From: Spirochaetales bacterium
GTDB lineage: Bacteria; Spirochaetota; Spirochaetia; DSM-27196; SLST01
NCBI GenBank assembly: GCA_030642995.1
Contig: DAOWMR010000052.1
Coordinates: 1 to 10,964, forward strand
Direction of reading: 5' to 3'
Length of the DNA: 10,964 nt
The notes under the pieces were generated by a model. That model had not been told where the DNA came from and searched no databases. It was given only the letters and a program-made list of their open reading frames with translations. Shown here piece after piece: positions 6,460 through 10,964 of this stretch (the stretch's first letter is position 1; every line of letters starts with the position of its first letter). The position numbers were made by a program, and so were the translations under genes.

Positions 6460-7886
6460 ACTGGCGAGAGATCGATCTTGTCCTGAACGAACTGCCGCTC
6501 CAGAATGCCCATGTACAGCAGATCGTCCAACCGGATTTCCGGAATATCTTCTTTCAGATATATCAGCCGGGCAACCCGTTCTGGTTGCGAATCTGCCTTG
6601 AAACCGGGCGCACGCGCCTGCACAGATCCACTACGCCCGTCAAGAAACAGAAGACACGACAACGCTTTGCTCAGCTTCTGCACTCGCGCGTGAAGGGCGG
6701 GAGGATCGTCTCGGTGCGCCATGTGAACGCCGACAGGATTGTGCGTCTTGACGTTCGCCGCGGCGGGGAGCTGACGACACTCTGGATTCGTCTTTGGGGT
6801 GGAGCTGCGAATATCATCGCAACCGACGAAGCCGGAACCATCATTGATGCATTTTTCAGGCGGCCCAAGCGGGGTGAGGTCTCCGGCGGACACTACGCCG
6901 GGCCCGATGTCAGGCCGGATGGCGGAGAGGGCAAAGAGTCCAACACCGGCAAGAATCGATTTGAATCGAGATTCCAGACACAGGATACAGGACCAGGGGG
7001 CACGATCAACGCACAGATTGAGGCCTTCTACGGCAAAGCCGCCGACACCTCAGAGCGAGAGAATCTCCTGGCGTCGGTCACGGAGGTTCTCGGGCAGCGT
7101 CGAAACAAACTGGAGCAGCAACTGCACCGAGCGAGAGACCGACTGACCGAAGTCGAATCCGCCGATCGATTGAAGCTCTATGGGGATCTGATTGCCGCAA
7201 ATCTTCATCTGATCAAACCGGGAGACCGGTGGTTGGAGACTGAGGACTACACCAATGACAACTCACCCATGACGATAGAGCTGAATCCGACTCTCTCTCC
7301 GCGCGCCAATGCGGTGCGCTGCTACGACCGGGCAAAGAAAGCGCGACGAAGACGCGCGGCACTCGCTGAAGAAGTGCGGAACCTGGAGACGCAGTTCCAC
7401 GACACCGGGACGAGGCTCGACAAAGTGGAAGAAACCGAGCTTCCTGAACTCCGCAGGCTACTCGATGAAATGGCCGGGCCGGCCCGTGGAAAAACCCGGC
7501 CCGGCCCGGTGACGCCGGGCTTGCGATTCGTCTCAGGGGAGTTCACGATCCTCGTCGGCCGTAACGCGCGGGAGAACGACCTCCTGCTGCGTCACCATGT
7601 CCGTGGCAACGATCTCTGGCTGCATACGCGGGACTACCCCGGTGGATACGTGTTTGTCCGCGCACAGAAAGGGAAGACGGTTCCGCTGGAGCCGCTGCTC
7701 GACGCCGGCAACCTGGCCGTGCACTTCAGCAAGGCGAAAGCAAATGGTCGAGCCGAGCTCTACTACACGCAGGTCAAGTATCTCCGCAGATCAAAGAACG
7801 GCCCTCCGGGGTTAGTGCTGCCTACGCATGAGAAGAATCTCAGCGTTGTGGTGGATCCCGATCGGCTCGCCCGCCTCCTCGTCTGA
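6450..7886 (+). CDS. NFACT-family (RqcH/FbpA-like) ribosome quality-control protein
   Basis: NFACT proteins bind stalled large ribosomal subunits; bacterial RqcH recruits alanyl-tRNA and adds C-terminal poly-alanine tails that mark the stalled peptide for proteolysis. The 478 residues show NFACT-N (about 1-150) with the Asp-Arg pair (Asp95-Arg96 in NADRIVRL) that corresponds to the DR motif needed for alanyl-tRNA binding in B. subtilis RqcH, and LWGGAANIIATD (115-126). Charged helical segments likely to form coiled coils follow (about 205-240 and 290-340), then a Gly/Pro/Arg linker (341-356) and NFACT-R from about 357: ILVGRNARENDLLL, DLWLHTRDYPGGYV, YYTQVKYLRR. It is shorter than RqcH (about 560-570); the segment that normally holds the helix-hairpin-helix module seems to be replaced by a short Gly-rich linker (145-185). 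The start ATG lies inside the end of the macro-domain gene. Older annotations call such proteins fibronectin-binding. Confidence 0.93.
   Translation: MSLNWREIDLVLNELPLQNAHVQQIVQPDFRNIFFQIYQPGNPFWLRICLETGRTRLHRSTTPVKKQKTRQRFAQLLHSRVKGGRIVSVRHVNADRIVRLDVRRGGELTTLWIRLWGGAANIIATDEAGTIIDAFFRRPKRGEVSGGHYAGPDVRPDGGEGKESNTGKNRFESRFQTQDTGPGGTINAQIEAFYGKAADTSERENLLASVTEVLGQRRNKLEQQLHRARDRLTEVESADRLKLYGDLIAANLHLIKPGDRWLETEDYTNDNSPMTIELNPTLSPRANAVRCYDRAKKARRRRAALAEEVRNLETQFHDTGTRLDKVEETELPELRRLLDEMAGPARGKTRPGPVTPGLRFVSGEFTILVGRNARENDLLLRHHVRGNDLWLHTRDYPGGYVFVRAQKGKTVPLEPLLDAGNLAVHFSKAKANGRAELYYTQVKYLRRSKNGPPGLVLPTHEKNLSVVVDPDRLARLLV
7472..7506. repeat. GC-only 11-base inverted repeat inside the NFACT gene
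   Basis: GGCCGGGCCGG (7472-7482) and CCGGCCCGGCC (7496-7506) are perfect inverted copies with a 13-base spacer; the left arm also contributes to the 10-base palindrome GGGCCGGCCC (7476-7485). In RNA this would make a very stable hairpin in mid-message. It encodes the Gly/Pro/Arg linker between the coiled coil and NFACT-R, a stretch under little sequence constraint. Confidence 0.8.
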
Positions 7887-7892
7887 TTGCTG

Positions 7893-7970
7893 CTCGCGCG
7901 AGGATCCGTCATACTTGGAACACGGTGTTGGATCAATCAGACAGGCAGCTTCTTCTCTCCCTCGCGCGAG
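7893..7970. repeat. Two copies of palindrome CTCGCGCGAG flanking the AMMECR1 start
   Basis: The 10-base perfect palindrome CTCGCGCGAG occurs at 7893-7902, in the spacer after the NFACT stop, and again at 7961-7970, inside the start of the next gene, 68 bases apart centre to centre. Two copies in under 80 bases is noticeable, but GC-rich coding sequence can give this by chance and no known operator is recognised. Confidence 0.5.
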
Positions 7971-8485
7971 AGCAAATTGAAGCTGCGCTGGAGAATAGGA
8001 CGCCGATGCCGCCCGTCCCAACTCCGGCTGTCATGATCGAGTCAGGAGCGTTTGTGACTCTCCACAAGCAGGAGGGGACGGCACGGACACTCCGCGGCTG
8101 CATCGGTCAGATAGAGTCCATCGGAACGCTCTATGACACGGTAAAATCAGTAGCGCATTCCGCGGCGTTCAGCGACTACCGATTTCAGTCACTTGCGGTG
8201 GATGAGTTGCCGTCTATTGAACTGGAAATCTCCGTGCTTTCGCCGTTGCATCGGATCACGGAAACCTCCGAAATCCAACCCGGCGAAGGCCTCTTCATGC
8301 GTCGTGGCGGCAAATCAGGCCTCCTGCTACCGCAGGTGGCGACGGAACGGAATTGGGACCGGGAGACTTTCCTCACGCAAACATGCAGGAAAGCCGGTTT
8401 ACCCGGCGATTCCTGGCGGGATTCGGAGACCGAGATCCATACCTTCACCGCCGAGGTGTTTGACGAAACATCCGTGAGAACCTGA
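7925..8485 (+). CDS. AMMECR1-domain protein (AmmeMemoRadiSam protein A type)
   Basis: AMMECR1-domain proteins are found in all domains of life; their biochemical role is not firmly known. In many bacteria and archaea one is encoded with a Memo-like protein and a radical-SAM enzyme. The 186-residue product is essentially just this domain: SGAFVTLHK (40-48), the signature LRGCIG (56-61), YRFQSLAVDELPSIELEISVL in two parts across 85-105, and KSGLLLPQVA plus TERNWDRETFL (130-150), the typical C-terminal block. The GTG at 7925 is preferred; a TTG directly follows it and is an alternative. A GGA lies about five bases upstream. It sits 38 bases after the NFACT gene and 23 before the kinase-like gene, and neither Memo nor radical-SAM partner is present in this window. 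Confidence 0.93.
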   Translation: MLDQSDRQLLLSLAREQIEAALENRTPMPPVPTPAVMIESGAFVTLHKQEGTARTLRGCIGQIESIGTLYDTVKSVAHSAAFSDYRFQSLAVDELPSIELEISVLSPLHRITETSEIQPGEGLFMRRGGKSGLLLPQVATERNWDRETFLTQTCRKAGLPGDSWRDSETEIHTFTAEVFDETSVRT

Positions 8486-8508
8486 TATTCAGTGACAGCG
8501 AGGACAGA

Positions 8509-9978
8509 ATGGCAACACGCGTGACCGAAGTCGGCAGCGGGCTGATTTCCGTTGAACGGGATGGGAACATCCTCACCGGCATAACAACCGGCATCCCGAC
8601 GAACAGTTTCACTATCCGCAAGCTCGCTTCGAAACGCCGTGATAGCGGTTGGATATTTCGAGGCGGCGAGCTCAACGAGTGGCACACCATGGGCCTCGTT
8701 GAGCATGCCGGTATGATCTATGCGATTGGGCCGGAGGCTCCAGGGACATTCGTTGATGACGCTCTTCGCGATGAGAAGCGCGATCGCATCAAGGACCTTG
8801 TGACAATCGCATCCACCTTTGCTGCTCTCGGCCGGGCCGATGTGTCGATTGATCAGGTGAACACCCAGTGCATGCTGCTCCTTGATGACGGTGGCGGACT
8901 CGTTCTTCCGCCGGACATTGCCCTGGCAATCCGCGAGCATCAGGACCTCGCGGAGCAGCTCCGGACCGTGGAACCGTTCAATCACCCGGACAAGGATCCG
9001 GTTGAAAACGTTGGTTTTTTCCTTGCAGCCATCACCTACTTCGTCCTTGCCGGTCGATACCCGTTTGAGGGGGATGCAGCTGAAGAACTTCACGGACGCA
9101 TTCGTAATGGCAAGCCCATTGCGGCACGTTACCGCCGATACACTCTCAGGTCCGATGTTTCGGATTTTCTTGCGGCAACCCTCGGCGGAGAGAGCTATGA
9201 ACCCTCCCCTTCAGTGTGGGCGGAACAACTTCTTTCCTGGAGTAAGGAGGGGTTCGATTCGCAATTGACCACCGAAGAGCGCGACGAGATCGCAATTCAG
9301 GCCGAGGCCGAGATTGAGAAGCTCGACCGCTCGTTCGGCCGCAAGGAATCGGTACGAAAGAATTGGCGCAAGTGGTTGATCGTGGCGGCGATAGTCGTTG
9401 CCGTGGGGTCAGTGCCCGGCACCATTATCCACAATGCGCTCCAGCCACGGCTGACGGCCGGCTTCACACCGGAACAGGTCGTGAAGGTGTTCTACCTGAG
9501 CATCGGCACGTTGGATCACATGGTCATGGAGGATGCGGCGGTTGACCGGGCCGGTCGTGCCCTTATCCGTGAAGTCACCAATATGTACGTAATCGATCGG
9601 CAGCGCATGGCCGTGGAGATGCGATCAAGCCTGGTTGACGCCGATACCTGGCGCCGGGAGGGGATGCCCCCCCTCGAAGACGGCCGCACACCGTACGGAG
9701 TGGCCTATCTCTCAATAGAACCTCTCGGTGCACCGGCCGGTGAGGCCGCTTTCCGCGCGACCTACGAACGGTGGTTGCCCAATCCGCCGGAATCGCCCGA
9801 CGCACCGGTTCCCGCAAGACCGTACACAGGCTACCTGGTGACCGACGAGATCCGACTGAGGCAGGACAGGGAAGACTGGGTGATCTACGAGATGGTCTCC
9901 CTGTCTGTTGAACAGCTCGACGTAGATGCCCTCGAACGAGAAAGCCGGTTGCCGGCTACTGACTCAGCTGAAGACTGA
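8509..9978 (+). CDS. Membrane-anchored degenerate protein-kinase-like protein
   Basis: No named family is recognised; the description rests on visible features. Residues 1-250 look like a worn Ser/Thr-kinase fold. The stretch LLLDDGGGLVLPPDIALA (123-140) resembles the kinase segment leading to DFG, with PPD where DFG should be; NVGFFLAAITYFVLAGRYPF (167-186) resembles the helix-F region ending in the usual TGxxPF, and DVSDFLAATLGG (216-227) the end of the C-lobe. No HRD catalytic loop, glycine-rich loop or clear ATP-binding lysine is seen, so a pseudokinase is the likeliest reading. A basic stretch then a single membrane helix follow (about 289-308, IVAAIVVAVGS core), so the N-terminus should be cytoplasmic, with about 180 residues beyond the membrane (FTPEQVVKVFYLSIGTLD onwards, perhaps an NTF2-like fold, uncertain). 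AGGA lies four bases before the ATG. It is the last gene of the plus-strand run and overlaps the FecR gene tail-to-tail. Confidence 0.72.
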   Translation: MATRVTEVGSGLISVERDGNILTGITTGIPTNSFTIRKLASKRRDSGWIFRGGELNEWHTMGLVEHAGMIYAIGPEAPGTFVDDALRDEKRDRIKDLVTIASTFAALGRADVSIDQVNTQCMLLLDDGGGLVLPPDIALAIREHQDLAEQLRTVEPFNHPDKDPVENVGFFLAAITYFVLAGRYPFEGDAAEELHGRIRNGKPIAARYRRYTLRSDVSDFLAATLGGESYEPSPSVWAEQLLSWSKEGFDSQLTTEERDEIAIQAEAEIEKLDRSFGRKESVRKNWRKWLIVAAIVVAVGSVPGTIIHNALQPRLTAGFTPEQVVKVFYLSIGTLDHMVMEDAAVDRAGRALIREVTNMYVIDRQRMAVEMRSSLVDADTWRREGMPPLEDGRTPYGVAYLSIEPLGAPAGEAAFRATYERWLPNPPESPDAPVPARPYTGYLVTDEIRLRQDREDWVIYEMVSLSVEQLDVDALERESRLPATDSAED

Positions 9979-10964
9979 ACAGCAGCGAAAGAATCCCGCC
10001 GATGACAAAGACTCCACCTGAGGCGGCCACGGCCGTGAGGATATCCGGGTCTGAGGCCGGCGGCCAGCTTGGAAGAATCTGATCGCCCCAGAAGAAAAAC
10101 GTCACGGCTGCGGCATCTGCGAGGACCCCAAGACCGATCACCGTATAGCCTGTGGCCCTGGTCGCCCTGATCCGCCGTTCGAGTCGCTCGGGATCTACGG
10201 CATCGCCGTCGCCTTCTATTGCCACGGCATCCGCAGCACGAAGCTCGTCCGCGACATGCGGCTCGTCCCCGGCAGGAGCGACATCAACCGCCGCGGCGTC
10301 GGTTTCCGCAGGTTGCGTGGGAATACTCTCAACTTCCGGTCCGGGCTCCGGCGCCTCATCGGTCTGCAGAAACGGAATATCGCCGAGGCGTTCGGTAGCA
10401 TCTGTTCTGAGGTCCGGGAACTGCGCGAGGACCGACTCCGCATCCCCGGGTTCGGCAACAAAGCCCTTGCGCCGCCAGAACTCCGAGATCGTCGGGAGAA
10501 GCGGTTCAATTTCGACGGCAGGTATCGACACGCCACCCGCCTCGGGTTCGGCTGCGACAGCGGCCGCAGAGGTCGGTGAGAGAGTGGTAGCCGTTATCAT
10601 CTGGTTCGCGGTAACAACGATCGGTTCGGTTCCGGACGGCTGCTCGGACGAGGCCCCGTCCATCTCTACCTGAACCTCCCCTTCGAAGCAGTAGATACGC
10701 GTGATAGATGCTCCGCCGGCAGACCGGACAATGACGTCGGTCCCGAAATCGGTGCCCCGCACACCCGCAGTTGCACCGACGCCGCGAATCTCGAACGGGT
10801 CCCGGCCGGCAAGCCGACTCACACGCGCGCGAAGTCGTCCGTAAGCAAGATCAAACACGCCGTTGCCGGCGGTACTGATCTGGTCAATGGTGAAGGAGGT
10901 GTTTTCCGCCACCTTGATCACACTGCGCGATGGAAGAAGCTGGATTTCCACGTAGGTGTTCGGA
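9956..10964 (-). CDS. FecR-domain protein with C-terminal membrane helices (5' end beyond window)
   Basis: FecR domains occur in anti-sigma regulators and, in spirochaetes and other phyla, in cell-envelope proteins of unknown role. The frame stays open to the right edge and homology begins at once (PNTYVEIQLLPSRSVIKV), so the GTG at 10951 is not the true start and the N-terminus, possibly with a signal peptide, is outside the window. Counting from that GTG: the FecR core covers about 1-100, with ENTSF (16-20), YGRLRARV (37-44), the hallmark AGVRGTDFG (62-70) and YCFEGEVQV (87-95). A long Pro/Ala/Glu/Asp-rich linker (about 160-255) follows, then a basic RRIRATRATG and two membrane helices (about 268-287 and 305-326). 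The stop at 9958-9956 lies inside the 3' end of the kinase-like gene. No sigma factor or TonB receptor is adjacent here, so a classical iron-signalling role is not supported. Confidence 0.9.
   Translation of the reverse strand, partial: PNTYVEIQLLPSRSVIKVAENTSFTIDQISTAGNGVFDLAYGRLRARVSRLAGRDPFEIRGVGATAGVRGTDFGTDVIVRSAGGASITRIYCFEGEVQVEMDGASSEQPSGTEPIVVTANQMITATTLSPTSAAAVAAEPEAGGVSIPAVEIEPLLPTISEFWRRKGFVAEPGDAESVLAQFPDLRTDATERLGDIPFLQTDEAPEPGPEVESIPTQPAETDAAAVDVAPAGDEPHVADELRAADAVAIEGDGDAVDPERLERRIRATRATGYTVIGLGVLADAAAVTFFFWGDQILPSWPPASDPDILTAVAASGGVFVIGGILSLLFSLQLSQ

Noticed and set aside
8185..9093. Minus-strand open frame of 302 codons
   Set aside because: It crosses the AMMECR1 and kinase-like genes on the other strand, both supported by domain motifs or ribosome binding sites and operon spacing. 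Length alone is not enough in this GC-rich DNA.
10152..10673. Plus-strand open frame of 173 codons rich in Ser and Ala
   Set aside because: It is antisense to the acidic, Ala/Pro-rich linker of the FecR-domain gene, which explains the composition.

Overview
The window looks like chromosomal DNA from a moderately GC-rich bacterium with an outer membrane, most likely a free-living spirochaete or a close relative. The reasons are a FabV/TER-type enoyl reductase, a FecR-domain protein carrying C-terminal membrane helices, a membrane-anchored degenerate kinase-like protein and a small secreted barrel-like protein. The taxonomic placement is inference from gene content. No rRNA, tRNA, CRISPR array, insertion sequence or phage gene was recognised.

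Layout. Bases 1-1061 (minus strand) hold the first 353 codons of a xylose isomerase that runs off the left edge, with a plausible promoter upstream. A 176-base divergent spacer separates it from a plus-strand gene for a small signal-peptide-bearing protein (1238-1903). This is followed by a convergent fabV (3134-1968, minus) with a possible shared hairpin terminator between them. A 100-base divergent spacer leads to a tight plus-strand run of six genes filling 3235-9978: a HisD-family dehydrogenase, folC (frameshifted), a MacroD-type macro-domain protein, an NFACT/RqcH-type protein, an AMMECR1 protein and a membrane-anchored kinase-like protein. Junctions are 4-base overlap, 4-base overlap, 10-base overlap, 38-base gap and 23-base gap, so co-transcription is likely. 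A minus-strand FecR-domain gene enters from the right edge and its 3' end overlaps the kinase-like gene by 23 bases.

How the genes may work together. The left part concerns sugar entry (xylose) and fatty-acid synthesis or enoyl-CoA reduction. The plus-strand cluster joins metabolic enzymes (HisD-like, FolC) to proteins of translation quality control (NFACT) and nucleotide or ADP-ribose metabolism (macro domain), and to a possible signalling protein at the membrane.

The points most worth a second look are: a kinase-like fold whose catalytic motifs are gone, with the DFG position reading PPD; a HisD-family enzyme that has lost two of the four expected zinc-ligand residues and sits away from any his gene; a frameshift in folC at an A(GA)5 tract; and a shortened NFACT protein co-encoded with a macro-domain hydrolase.
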